Both the position numbers and the translations under genes were made by a program. Shown in pieces: positions 1 to 8,088 of a stretch of DNA of 30,057 nucleotides. The stretch covers positions 1 to 30,057 of the forward strand of contig UQAX01000035.1 of assembly GCA_900539145.1 (NCBI GenBank), read 5' to 3'. The notes beneath the pieces are model-generated. The model searched no databases, was not told the DNA's origin, and worked only from the letters and a program-made list of their open reading frames with translations. The stretch is from an uncultured Blautia sp. Lineage in GTDB: Bacteria; Bacillota; Clostridia; Lachnospirales; Lachnospiraceae. Position 1 is the first letter of the stretch. Each line of letters opens with the position of its first letter.

Positions 1-19
1 TAATACCGGTTCGTAAAAA

Positions 20-124
20 CCCTAATTTTTTATGGGACGAAAAGCCAATATCATTGGCTTGATTTGCACAACGTGCAAATATTATACCACGTATTTCCTT
101 TTTTGTGTTCACAAACACAGAAAA
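20..124. repeat. Cluster of small palindromes upstream of ttcA
   Basis: The first 197 bases hold no gene. They carry a weak CCCTAA/TTATGGG stem (about 20-36), a 7-base stem AAGCCAA/TTGGCTT (42-60), a perfect 8-base stem ATTTGCAC-aac-GTGCAAAT (62-80), and a TGTGTT/AACACA stem extended by T and A tracts (99-124). None is followed by a clear T-run in either direction, so these do not look like ordinary terminators. They could be operator sites or leader hairpins for ttcA or for a gene to the left of the window. Function is not known. Confidence 0.5.
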
Positions 125-197
125 AATCTTTCTTTTTTTCACTATCTATGCTATGCTCTCTGAGTAAACAGAATGATATTTGAAAGGATATAGATTT

Positions 198-914
198 ATG
201 ACATTACAGAAATTATTAAGCCTTACCAGAAAGGCGGTAGATGAATTTCAACTGATAGAGGAAGGAGATAAAATTGCCATTGGGGTTTCGGGAGGAAAAG
301 ACAGTCTTACCATGCTCTATGCTCTTCACGGTCTGATGCGTTTTTATCCAAAGCATTTTCAGCTTGAGGCAATTACAGTTGATTTGGGGCATAAAGACTT
401 CTGCGCCGACAAAATTCAGCGATTATGCGACAGCTTGGAAATTCCTTTTACCCTTGTAAAAACAGATATCGCTCCGATTATTTTTGAAGAGAGAAAAGAA
501 CAAAATCCCTGCTCTCTCTGTGCCAAAATGAGGAAGGGTGCATTGAATAATGCTGCGAAGGATTTGGGCTGTAATAAGGTAGCTTATGCCCATCACAAAG
601 ATGATGTCGTAGAAACCATGCTGCTTTCTTTAATTTACGAAGGAAGATTTCACACATTTTCTCCGAAAACGTATTTAGACCGTATGGATTTAACGGTCAT
701 TCGTCCTCTGCTTTATGTAAATGAGGCTGATGTAATCGGTTTTAAAAATAAATACCAGTTGGATATTGAGAAAAGTCCCTGTCCGGTAGACGGATATACC
801 AAACGGCAATATGCTAAGGAGCTTTTAAAGACACTTACAAAGGAAACCCCGGGGGCAAAAGAAAGAATGTTTACGGCAATACGAAACAGTTCGATTTCGG
901 GCTGGAGTAAATAA
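198..914 (+). CDS. ttcA: TtcA-type tRNA 2-thiocytidine synthetase (PP-loop ATPase)
   Basis: Cytoplasmic PP-loop enzyme of the TtcA/TilS superfamily; TtcA adenylates and thiolates cytidine 32 of certain tRNAs using an iron-sulfur cluster. The PP-loop SGGKDS is at residues 31-36. The three cysteines that bind the cluster in characterised TtcA have counterparts: C105 and C108 (PCSLC) and C195 (SPCPVDG). At 238 residues it is shorter than E. coli TtcA (about 311), as is common for clostridial homologues. The ATG at 198 is preferred over an upstream in-frame TTG at 180, because GAAAGGA lies nine bases before the ATG. It is a single-gene unit facing a convergent neighbour. Family is firm; the exact tRNA target is inferred. 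Confidence 0.85.
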   Translation: MTLQKLLSLTRKAVDEFQLIEEGDKIAIGVSGGKDSLTMLYALHGLMRFYPKHFQLEAITVDLGHKDFCADKIQRLCDSLEIPFTLVKTDIAPIIFEERKEQNPCSLCAKMRKGALNNAAKDLGCNKVAYAHHKDDVVETMLLSLIYEGRFHTFSPKTYLDRMDLTVIRPLLYVNEADVIGFKNKYQLDIEKSPCPVDGYTKRQYAKELLKTLTKETPGAKERMFTAIRNSSISGWSK

Positions 915-1064
915 AGAGGAGCTGTCGCTTTAAATACATATTTCGAATATTTATACATTTTATGCTCAGTCTGCGCTCACTTTGAGCTTGTAATCTCAAG
1001 GTGTGCTCGACAAATTCGCTGAAAATGTATATCTTTGAATAATATTTAAAGTGACAGCTTCTTT
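915..1064. repeat. Long (~150 bp) imperfect palindrome between convergent genes
   Basis: Immediately after the ttcA stop, the left arm (about 915-960, containing AGCTGTCGCTTTAAAT) matches the reverse complement of the right arm (about 1022-1064, containing AGCTGTCACTTTAAAT). The middle continues the symmetry: GCTCACTTTGAG (975-986) pairs with CTCAAGGTGTGC (995-1006) around a short CTTGTAAT loop. The whole element can fold into one long imperfect hairpin. It could end transcription from both sides, be a miniature (MITE-like) repeat, or encode a structured RNA. It is followed by three tandem copies of TATCTTG (about 1066-1086). Confidence 0.8.
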
Positions 1065-1101
1065 TATCTTGTATCTTGTATCTTGATTATTTTGTTTTTT
1101 G

Positions 1102-1731
1102 TCAGATTTTACGGTTCTTTAATTCCAACATTTTTTTAATCATTTCTACACAGCCATCAATGCCGAAAACACCGCTGTCCAGACACAAATCATATCCGGC
1201 AGCTTCTGCCCATTTCTTGCTGGTGTAATAATTATAATAGCTTGCTCTTTGCTTGTCGGTTTTACGTATTCTATCCTTTGCCGCTGAGTCAGAGAGCTCA
1301 TATTTTGTTGCAATACGGCGAATTCGTTTATCTAAATCCGCATGAATAAATACGCTGAAAGCGCCTTCGTAATCGGACAAGGCATAGTCTGCGCAACGAC
1401 CTACCATAACACAGGACTCTTCCTGAGCCAGTTTTTTAATCGCATCAAACTGAGCCAGAAAAACCTTATGATTGATGGGCATATCTGCAAAAGCTGCGGA
1501 AGAATAACCAAAGGAATATGTATCCATGACTAAGGAGTATAAAAAGCTGTTTGTGGGCTTTTCATCATGATGCTCGAACAATTCCTCGCAAATACCGCTG
1601 TCCTTTGCTGCTTGATTTAATAGCTCTTTGTCATAGCATTTAATACCTAATTCCTCTGCAAGACGCATTCCGATTTCACGTCCTCCGCTTCCATATTGAC
1701 GTCCGATTGTTATAACTGTATTTCCTGCCAT
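1102..1731 (-). CDS. Cytidylate kinase-like protein
   Basis: A 209-residue P-loop protein of the cytidylate-kinase-like (AAA_26) family, which is distinct from the canonical Cmk of nucleotide metabolism. The N-terminus ITIGRQYGSGGREIG carries the family's phosphate-binding loop, followed by AEELGIKCYDKELL. An internal VMVGRCADY matches the second conserved block, and an arginine-rich stretch (KRIRRIATKY) resembles a kinase lid. The substrate is unknown; many clostridia carry such paralogues. The ATG at 1731 is chosen over GTG codons three and two positions upstream, because AGGAG lies eight bases before it. It has its own promoter (1780-1808). Family fairly sure, function open. Confidence 0.75.
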   Translation of the reverse strand: MAGNTVITIGRQYGSGGREIGMRLAEELGIKCYDKELLNQAAKDSGICEELFEHHDEKPTNSFLYSLVMDTYSFGYSSAAFADMPINHKVFLAQFDAIKKLAQEESCVMVGRCADYALSDYEGAFSVFIHADLDKRIRRIATKYELSDSAAKDRIRKTDKQRASYYNYYTSKKWAEAAGYDLCLDSGVFGIDGCVEMIKKMLELKNRKI

Positions 1732-1779
1732 AACCACCACTCCTCTCTTTTATGCAATACTGATTTTGTTGTTACTGTT

Positions 1780-1808
1780 ATTATAATCCATTTTTTAGTG
1801 AATGTATA
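1780..1808 (-). promoter_or_regulatory. Candidate sigma-A promoter for the cytidylate kinase-like gene
   Basis: Read on the minus strand: -35 TATACA (1803-1808), a 17-base spacer and a perfect -10 TATAAT (1780-1785), about 50 bases before the start codon. It lies just after the rluD stop, so the gene can be transcribed independently of the operon behind it. Confidence 0.55.
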
Positions 1809-1819
1809 TATTTTTTTGA

Positions 1820-2737
1820 CTATTTTCTGAAATTTTTTAGCAGTTTTTCAAAATACTCTGGAAGCGGTGCAGTAAATTCCATATATTCATTAGAAACAGG
1901 ATGAAGGAAACCAAGAACCATAGCATGAAGTGTCTGCCCCTGCAAATTAGGAACGGCAGATTTTTTCGGACCATATACCACATCACCCAGAAGAGGATGC
2001 CCGATACTGCTCATGTGTACACGGATTTGATGGGTACGGCCTGTTTCCAGTTCACACTCTACATAAGTAAACTGGTCAAAGCGCTCCAGAACTTTGTAGT
2101 GAGTGGTTGCAGGCTTTCCGTTTTTTACGTTGATTGCCATTTTTTTGCGGTCAGTAGGATGTCTTCCGATTGTTCCCTCAATCGTTCCAAAATCTTCTTT
2201 TAATCGTCCGTGAACAATGGCACGATATTTTCGTGTAATGCTGTGTATTTTTAACTGTTCTGCCAGACTTTGATGTGCTAAATCCGTTTTACATACCACT
2301 AAAGCTCCTGTCGTATCCATATCAATTCTATGCACAATCCCCGGTCTTAATACACCGTTTATTCCGGAAAGCTGGTCTTTACAGTGAAACATTAAGGCAT
2401 TTACCAGCGTATGGGAATAATGTCCGGCGCTGGGATGCACCACCATTCCCTTTGGCTTGTTTACTACCAGAAGCTGTTGGTCTTCATAAAGAATATCAAG
2501 GGGAATATCCTCCGGTACAATATCCGGCTCCTTATTTTCCGGAATAAAAATACGAACCTCGTCATCTTCCGCTACTTTTAAGCTGGCTTTGGCTGTTTTT
2601 TCGTTGACGCTGACATTTCCGTCCTTCAACTGTTTTTGCAGAAAGGAACGGGAATAATCGTTCATCACCTCAGCCAGATATTTGTCAATTCTCTCTCCTG
2701 CGTATGCAGAGTCTACCTGCAGGCAAAGCTGTTTCAT
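1820..2737 (-). CDS. rluD: RluD/RluA-family 23S rRNA pseudouridine synthase
   Basis: Converts specific uridines of 23S rRNA to pseudouridine. It has an N-terminal S4 RNA-binding domain (about residues 13-65, GERIDKYLAE) and a catalytic domain with HRIDMDTTG (136-144), where D139 is the expected catalytic aspartate. The late GRTHQIRVH motif is typical of the RluA family. Length (305) is normal. AAGGAG precedes the ATG by eight bases. Three bases separate it from lspA upstream, so the two are cotranscribed, the usual Firmicutes arrangement (ylyB in Bacillus). Which uridines are modified cannot be told from sequence. Confidence 0.9.
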   Translation of the reverse strand: MKQLCLQVDSAYAGERIDKYLAEVMNDYSRSFLQKQLKDGNVSVNEKTAKASLKVAEDDEVRIFIPENKEPDIVPEDIPLDILYEDQQLLVVNKPKGMVVHPSAGHYSHTLVNALMFHCKDQLSGINGVLRPGIVHRIDMDTTGALVVCKTDLAHQSLAEQLKIHSITRKYRAIVHGRLKEDFGTIEGTIGRHPTDRKKMAINVKNGKPATTHYKVLERFDQFTYVECELETGRTHQIRVHMSSIGHPLLGDVVYGPKKSAVPNLQGQTLHAMVLGFLHPVSNEYMEFTAPLPEYFEKLLKNFRK

Positions 2738-2740
2738 AAA

Positions 2741-3265
2741 TCAGACTCCTTTGTTTTTGCTTTTCCATTTTAAAAACTCAAAATCTTCGTCTTTGTAATA
2801 AAACAAGACGACAATAAATAAGAAAATCATACCTACACTTACATAGATATCCGCTACATTGAAGACAGGGAAATCAATGGGTGCAAAGTAAATAAAATCA
2901 ATGACATAATCAAGTCGTACTCGGTCAATCAGATTTCCGATGCCTCCGGCAGTGATGAAGAAACACAGCACCTTCAGATAAATGTATTTTTTATCTGCGG
3001 GGATTTTCCATAACACATAGCAAACACCGATTAAAATCAGACTGGTTAAAAGTATCAGAAAGATTTTCTGGTCTTGAAAAATACCAAAGGCAGCTCCTCT
3101 GTTTTCCAGATATTGAAAATAGAGAACATTGGGAATTAAAGGAATATCTGCCTTCCCTTTTAAATTTTCAACAGCCAAAAATTTTGTCCATTGGTCAAAG
3201 CCTGTCAACAGTGCAACAGCAATAATCAGTTGAAGAAAAGAGAAGATACGTTGTTTGTTTTTCAT
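2741..3265 (-). CDS. lspA: Lipoprotein signal peptidase (signal peptidase II)
   Basis: Membrane aspartyl protease that removes the signal peptide of prolipoproteins after lipid attachment. Four hydrophobic segments are visible (about residues 7-23, 68-86, 96-112, 142-162). The catalytic pair is present: D114 in GNLIDR and D139 in FNVADIYV. The LENRGAAFG motif (about 53-61) is also conserved. Length 174 is normal. Its ATG overlaps the aroB stop as ATGA, with AAGGAGG seven bases upstream, so translation is probably coupled to aroB. Confidence 0.95.
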   Translation of the reverse strand: MKNKQRIFSFLQLIIAVALLTGFDQWTKFLAVENLKGKADIPLIPNVLYFQYLENRGAAFGIFQDQKIFLILLTSLILIGVCYVLWKIPADKKYIYLKVLCFFITAGGIGNLIDRVRLDYVIDFIYFAPIDFPVFNVADIYVSVGMIFLFIVVLFYYKDEDFEFLKWKSKNKGV

Positions 3266-4374
3266 AAAGCAGCCTCCTTATTCTCCTTACATATTTCTTT
3301 TATAGCCGCTGTTAAATCTTCATCAGAAAGAGAGGTGTCAATTACTGCGTTCCCACATCCTTGCAGAAGAATAAAGCGGATATGTCCTTTATCCATCTTT
3401 TTATCTGATTTTGTAGTCATAAGAATATCCTCGCAGGATAAGCCATTAACCGTTACAGGCAGATGAAATGTCTGTAATTGTGCAAGAATTTCTTCATATT
3501 CTGCATCTGATAAGAAAGCTTTTTTCAGAGACAAATAAGCAGCCGCAGCACATCCAATGGCAACACAATGTCCGTGATGCAAAGAAAAATCCTTTAATTT
3601 CTCCACAGCATGACCGATGGTATGACCAAAATTCAAAACAGCACGTTCTCCGTGCTCTAAAGGATCGTTTTCCACTACGGTCTTTTTAATGACGCAGCTT
3701 TTGTAAATCATTTCCTGACAAATTTCAGGCTGTCTTTCCATGATTTCCTGTTTATGGTTGAAAAGCCATTGGCTGTAAGTCTTGCTGCGTATAAAGCCGT
3801 GTTTTAGCACTTCACCCATACCGCTGGTAAATTCTGTTTCCGGCAGGGTTTTTAAGACCTGTACGTTTGCATAGACAAAGAGAGGCTGGTGGAATGCGCC
3901 TACCATATTTTTGTATTGACCGAAATCTACCCCGGTTTTTCCGCCGATGCTGCTGTCCACCTGAGCAAGGAGTGTGGTAGGAATTTGCACGAAATCAATG
4001 CCCCTAAGATAAGTAGCTGCGGTAAATCCTGTCATATCTCCTACTACGCCGCCTCCTAAAGCAGCCAGCAAATCGCCTCTGTCAAAGTGATTGACAATTA
4101 AATGCTCATAAATTCCTTCAATTTCTTTTAAATTTTTATTGGCTTCTCCGGCAGGAAGAATGTAAGAGGTATAAATAAAATCTGTCTTTTTAAGCTCTTT
4201 TTCTATGGCTTCTAAATAAAGGGGAGCAACATTGCTGTCCGTCACAATACAGATTTTTCTTCCTTTTTTGTTTAAAGCATTTAATTTTTCGGAAAGCTTC
4301 TCAAAGCTTTTTTCAAAGAAAATGTTATAATGGAAATCCCCTGCCTTTTTTACTTGTAAAATTTCCTGCTCCAT
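3262..4374 (-). CDS. aroB: 3-Dehydroquinate synthase
   Basis: Second step of the shikimate pathway: converts DAHP to 3-dehydroquinate using NAD and a divalent metal. Family motifs seen: LGGGVVGDMTGF (NAD-binding region), IPTTLLAQVDSSIGGKTGVD, the GMGEVLKHG block, and metal-binding histidines in NFGHTIGHA and HHGHCVAIG. Length (370) is normal. AGGAGGG precedes the ATG by six bases. It sits between ylmH and lspA, where many Firmicutes carry divIVA, and no other aromatic-pathway gene is adjacent. The ATGA overlap with lspA ties it to the envelope cluster. Confidence 0.95.
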   Translation of the reverse strand: MEQEILQVKKAGDFHYNIFFEKSFEKLSEKLNALNKKGRKICIVTDSNVAPLYLEAIEKELKKTDFIYTSYILPAGEANKNLKEIEGIYEHLIVNHFDRGDLLAALGGGVVGDMTGFTAATYLRGIDFVQIPTTLLAQVDSSIGGKTGVDFGQYKNMVGAFHQPLFVYANVQVLKTLPETEFTSGMGEVLKHGFIRSKTYSQWLFNHKQEIMERQPEICQEMIYKSCVIKKTVVENDPLEHGERAVLNFGHTIGHAVEKLKDFSLHHGHCVAIGCAAAAYLSLKKAFLSDAEYEEILAQLQTFHLPVTVNGLSCEDILMTTKSDKKMDKGHIRFILLQGCGNAVIDTSLSDEDLTAAIKEICKENKEAAL

Positions 4375-4389
4375 TGAAATCCCTCCTGT

Positions 4390-5142
4390 CTAACAATATT
4401 TATATAAAATCACATGATAGCGATTTTTTTTCGTTTTACTGGTTACAGAATGAAACTGAAATTTCCCTTTTCCACGAACAGAAACAATATCGCCTTCTTT
4501 TAATGTGTATCCGTTAGAAACAACACTTTTCCCGTTTATGAATACTTTTCCGCCTTCAATGTAAGAAATCATACTGCTTCTGGAAGTGCGAAAAGCCAGC
4601 CCGATAACGCTGTCCAGACGAGGAGATGCAACCGTACCGGAAATTTCTTCTCTTTTGGGAGTTGGAAGTTGACTTTCCTCTGTAATTCGTTCTGCTTTTA
4701 CAGGAGTATGCTTGATACGGCATACTTTTTCTATGAGAAAATCTGCCATAGAAGTATGACAAAAGACAAAAGCGCCGTCTTCTTCCACTAAGATATCGCC
4801 GACTTTACACCGTTCAATACCCAGATTTAAAATAGAGCCCAGATAATCACGATGGGTTAAAGCATCGGAAAATTTTTTGTTTAACGGAGATATTTTGATA
4901 CAGGCAATGGGATAATCCTCTTTACAACAAAAAGCATCAGATACGAATGCCGCCATCTGACGCTCTGCCGTTTCATAGCCTCCAAATAACAGAACTTGAA
5001 CGCCTGTATCTGAAAAAGAAAGGCTGTGAAGGATATTTTGTTCGTTTAAATCCAAGAAATCAGAGTAAGTAAGAATTCCCCTGTAATAGGATTTCTTACT
5101 TAACTCTAACATACGTTTTTTAAATAATTCTTCTTTTTCCAT
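4390..5142 (-). CDS. ylmH: YlmH-type S4 RNA-binding protein
   Basis: Homologue of Bacillus YlmH, an S4-domain protein of the sepF-divIVA cluster later linked to ribosome quality control. The N-terminal half resembles the YlmH domain (LTYSDFLDLNEQ near residue 24; the IACIKISPLNKKF region). The C-terminal S4 domain (about residues 172-240) has RLDSVIGLAFRTSRS, GKVFINGK and LKEGDIVSVRGKGKF. Length (250) fits. No convincing Shine-Dalgarno sequence precedes the ATG. The sepF stop is ten bases upstream, so translation may rely on reinitiation. Confidence 0.88.
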   Translation of the reverse strand: MEKEELFKKRMLELSKKSYYRGILTYSDFLDLNEQNILHSLSFSDTGVQVLLFGGYETAERQMAAFVSDAFCCKEDYPIACIKISPLNKKFSDALTHRDYLGSILNLGIERCKVGDILVEEDGAFVFCHTSMADFLIEKVCRIKHTPVKAERITEESQLPTPKREEISGTVASPRLDSVIGLAFRTSRSSMISYIEGGKVFINGKSVVSNGYTLKEGDIVSVRGKGKFQFHSVTSKTKKNRYHVILYKYC

Positions 5143-5151
5143 AAGGCAAAA

Positions 5152-5730
5152 TTAAATCCCCTCATACATGGAAGCGCCTGTGATATCATTGAGCAAGTCC
5201 TGAGAGTCACCGGTAATATCCACACCTTCCGGTGTTAAGATAAAGATGTAAGAAGAAACCTTACGAATACTTCCTTGAATAGAATAGCTTGCACCGGAAG
5301 TAAAATCAATAATGTGCTGGGCAAGATTGATATCCAGACCTTCCAGATTTAAGATTACCGTACAGTTATCTAATAGTGCATCTACGATTTCTGTGGCATC
5401 ATCAAACTGTTTTGGCTTGATTACACAGACTTCACTGGAAGATGTTGGTTTTTTCACATTGTACATAGGTGTCACCTTGCTGGAAGCAGAGGCAGCTTGT
5501 TTTGCAGGCTTTGGCTGTTTTGTTGCAGCGGTCTGCTTTTCTGCCTTTTTGTAGCTCTTTGAGGAAGGAATATCGTCGAAATCATCATCAAAGTCATCGT
5601 CTAATTTCTTGAAAAATCTTTTTTTCGGTTTTTCATCATCGAAATCGTCATCTAAATCATCCAGAAAATCTTCATCATCGAAATCATCGTTTACTTTTAC
5701 CGCATCTATAAATTTACCTAAAATATTCAT
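5152..5730 (-). CDS. sepF: SepF cell-division protein
   Basis: SepF polymerises into rings, binds FtsZ and anchors the Z-ring to the membrane. The first 12 residues (MNILGKFIDAVK) can form the membrane-binding amphipathic helix. Residues 15-54 are an acidic Asp/Phe-rich linker with repeated DDDFDD units, followed by a Lys/Ala/Ser linker. The conserved SepF core spans about residues 98-185 (VCVIKPKQFDDA, NLEGLD, AQHIIDFTSGA, FILTPEGV). Length (192) is slightly above Bacillus SepF (about 150) because of the linker. AGGAG lies ten bases before the ATG. Its yggS and ylmH neighbours are classical. Confidence 0.93.
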   Translation of the reverse strand: MNILGKFIDAVKVNDDFDDEDFLDDLDDDFDDEKPKKRFFKKLDDDFDDDFDDIPSSKSYKKAEKQTAATKQPKPAKQAASASSKVTPMYNVKKPTSSSEVCVIKPKQFDDATEIVDALLDNCTVILNLEGLDINLAQHIIDFTSGASYSIQGSIRKVSSYIFILTPEGVDITGDSQDLLNDITGASMYEGI

Positions 5731-5750
5731 TTTATAAAATCTCCTATCTG

Positions 5751-6446
5751 TTATATGGTATAATTTCTTTCTCCGAAGATACCCGTTCCCACTCGAACAT
5801 GGGTAGCGCCTTCTTCAATGGCAACCTCATAGTCGCCTGTCATGCCCATACTCAGGACATCCATAGTAACATTATCAAAGTTTTTCCCTTTAATGTCAAT
5901 ACTTAAATTTTTTAATTTTTGAAAAATCCATCTGTTTTCTTCCGGATTTTCCACATAAGGAGCAATGGTCATAAGTCCTTTTACGGCAATATTGGGAAGA
6001 AGCGATACTTGTTCAACCAAAGAAAGAGCTTCTTCTGTGGATACTCCGAATTTGCTTTCCTCCTCTGCTACATTTACTTCAATTAAGATGTTTGCTGTAA
6101 CCTGTTTTTTCTGGGCTTCCTTGCTGATTTCTTCAGCAAGACGTAAAGAGTCCACCGAATGAATTAAACAAGCCTTGTCAACAATGTATTTGACCTTGTT
6201 TCTTTGTAAATGTCCAATCATGTGCCAATGAAGATTGGCAGGAAGGACCTCTGCCTTTGCGGTAAGCTCCTGTACTTTGTTTTCTCCAAATTCTGTTACC
6301 TTTAAAGGGAGGAGTTCTTCTATCATGGAAACGGGCTTTGTTTTGCTTACGGCAATTAACGTGACTTCCTCACGTTTTCTGCCTGCTCTTTTGCAGGCTT
6401 CCTCCACATGCTTTTCTACTTCTTTATAATTTTCACAGACGCTCAT
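5751..6446 (-). CDS. yggS: YggS/PLPBP pyridoxal-phosphate homeostasis protein
   Basis: Single-domain PLP-binding protein (YlmE in Bacillus), believed to buffer PLP and affect amino-acid metabolism; no enzymatic reaction is established. The PLP lysine is K35 in LIAVSKTKP. Family motifs FGENKVQE, WHMIGHLQRNK, EVNVAEEESKFG and LSMGMTGDYEVAIEEGAT are all present. Length (231) is normal. AAGGAG is six bases before the ATG. It lies between the HlyD-like gene and sepF, as in many clostridia. Confidence 0.95.
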   Translation of the reverse strand: MSVCENYKEVEKHVEEACKRAGRKREEVTLIAVSKTKPVSMIEELLPLKVTEFGENKVQELTAKAEVLPANLHWHMIGHLQRNKVKYIVDKACLIHSVDSLRLAEEISKEAQKKQVTANILIEVNVAEEESKFGVSTEEALSLVEQVSLLPNIAVKGLMTIAPYVENPEENRWIFQKLKNLSIDIKGKNFDNVTMDVLSMGMTGDYEVAIEEGATHVRVGTGIFGERNYTI

Positions 6447-6467
6447 TGCAGTCTCCTTTCTTTATAA

Positions 6468-7949
6468 TCAGTAAGTACCGGACAGAATATCTTCTTCCTG
6501 AACCGTTTCACCGTCTAAGACAATATAGTCAAAAGGTTGAAGTCCGTAAGAAGTTCCCTGTTCCACAATACAGTATTCTTCATTCTGATCCAGAATTTCA
6601 ATCTGTCGGAATACGGCATAGCCTTTGTTCATGCCATAGACACCTTCCAGATAATCTACTTCTCCTACTACGAAGGTCTCGTTAGAGTCCGGTTTAATGA
6701 GAACATCGCCTTCTTGGAAGGTTTCCTTATCCACATAACAATATCCGCCTACGGTATCTGCCGTGTCATAAGTAATCTCATTTCCTTCGGCATCCGTTTC
6801 TTTGTAAATGACAGCTTCCACAAACTCCGTGGTGGAGGATTTTTTACTCTGCAATTCTCGAATAAATCCTTTTCCTTCAGTGTTATTGCCATTTGCAAGG
6901 AAATCTCTTGGAATAAGATAAAATTCCTTTGTGACAATGGAGCTTACCGGTATTTTTAACCCGCTTCTTGTATTGACAACCAGTTCGATTTCAAGAAAAC
7001 GGTCAGAGGCATAACGTGCCATACCGTTTTTTAAGTGAATTTGTGCAACCTTCTGGTCGCCAATGGTTACAATGGATAAAGCTCCGTTCTGACTTTCTCC
7101 GTCTTTTAAGAATTTTACTTTAATACTGGTTCTGTCTGCAATAGTAGCAGCAAGCTTGTCTGTAAGAGGAACCATTAAAGTCCATTCTTCGCTGGTAATT
7201 ACTTTATATACCGGTTCGCCTTTTTTGATTTTTTCATTAGTCAAAAGCTCTGTTTTTTTATAAGCTTTTTCATCAAAATCACTTTCTTTTAAATCTTCCG
7301 GTGTTTTTTCTTCATAGCCGTCTGTGGAATAAACCACAACTCCGGCTTCCGGTGAAGTATAGACCTTCTGATTTCCCAGTGAAACAGATGAGCCTACTGC
7401 CTGTCCCTTTAAAACATTGCTGTCCTCTTGGATAGTGTCTTCTTCGGCGGTATCGGTTTGCTCCATGACTCCGGAAGCATGAAGGATGTTTCCCTGAAGC
7501 TCGTATTTAAAGCTGTATGTGTCATAAAAGTCACTGCCTTGGAAGCCATAGGAAAACTTTGCCATGTTGGCACGCATTTTTGCTAACTGTTCTGCGGAAA
7601 GCTCTACATCAGAAGCTTCTGTTTTTTTATCATCCAGTGCATATATAGAACCGTTTTTTCGTACCTGCATACCTTCTCTGGCATAATAATCAATGTAGCC
7701 GGAGCTTCCTGCGGGTACGACCTGCTCTTCTCGCAGCGCCAGCGCATTGCACACGGGGTTTTTCGTTAAAGGTCCTACGGTAACCTGATAGGAGGTTACA
7801 TGGTCAGAGGTGGCATATAAAATAACGGTAATAATCATATAAAGCAATAAAACCCCAAACATAATCGTTGTAATGTTAAAGGTCAGCAGCTTTTTCAAAA
7901 ATAAAAAAAACTGCTTGAGTTTTTTTAAAATTTTCTTTCCGATTGACAA
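6468..7949 (-). CDS. HlyD-like membrane-anchored protein, first gene of the sepF cluster
   Basis: A 493-residue protein with one N-terminal membrane segment (about residues 27-46) after a lysine-rich cytoplasmic start, then a large extracellular part. GSSGYIDYYAREGMQVRKNGSIYAL resembles the lipoyl/barrel-sandwich start of periplasmic adaptor (HlyD/RND) proteins; a second half-motif follows near SPEAGVVVYSTDGYE. Clostridial homologues are usually annotated as HlyD family, and their role is unknown. The start is TTG at 7949: AAGGAG lies seven bases upstream and no ATG fits. No ABC or RND partner is adjacent, so an export role is doubtful; the context suggests an envelope or division role. Confidence 0.65.
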   Translation of the reverse strand: MSIGKKILKKLKQFFLFLKKLLTFNITTIMFGVLLLYMIITVILYATSDHVTSYQVTVGPLTKNPVCNALALREEQVVPAGSSGYIDYYAREGMQVRKNGSIYALDDKKTEASDVELSAEQLAKMRANMAKFSYGFQGSDFYDTYSFKYELQGNILHASGVMEQTDTAEEDTIQEDSNVLKGQAVGSSVSLGNQKVYTSPEAGVVVYSTDGYEEKTPEDLKESDFDEKAYKKTELLTNEKIKKGEPVYKVITSEEWTLMVPLTDKLAATIADRTSIKVKFLKDGESQNGALSIVTIGDQKVAQIHLKNGMARYASDRFLEIELVVNTRSGLKIPVSSIVTKEFYLIPRDFLANGNNTEGKGFIRELQSKKSSTTEFVEAVIYKETDAEGNEITYDTADTVGGYCYVDKETFQEGDVLIKPDSNETFVVGEVDYLEGVYGMNKGYAVFRQIEILDQNEEYCIVEQGTSYGLQPFDYIVLDGETVQEEDILSGTY

Positions 7950-8088
7950 TTTTACTCTCCTTTTTGTTCATTGTCTTTTCAGCATTATATAATATTTTAA
8001 CATTTTCTATATGGAAGCACAATAGAAAAAAATTGTATAAATCAGGAATTTGCGGACACACTAAATAAGGATAAAGGAGGCTTCATTT

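Noticed and set aside
46..124. Upstream palindromes as intrinsic terminators or as a Rex/catabolite operator
   Set aside because: No T-run follows the stems, and the spacing of TTGTG/CACAA (2 bases) does not fit the Rex consensus (8-base spacer). Left as unassigned palindromes.
1065..1086. Three TATCTTG units as a CRISPR-like or VNTR array
   Set aside because: Too short, no spacers; noted only as a small tandem repeat beside the palindrome.
7876..8061. 61-codon minus-strand ORF overlapping the HlyD-like start
   Set aside because: It overlaps the real gene in another frame, has no ribosome site and shows no family features.
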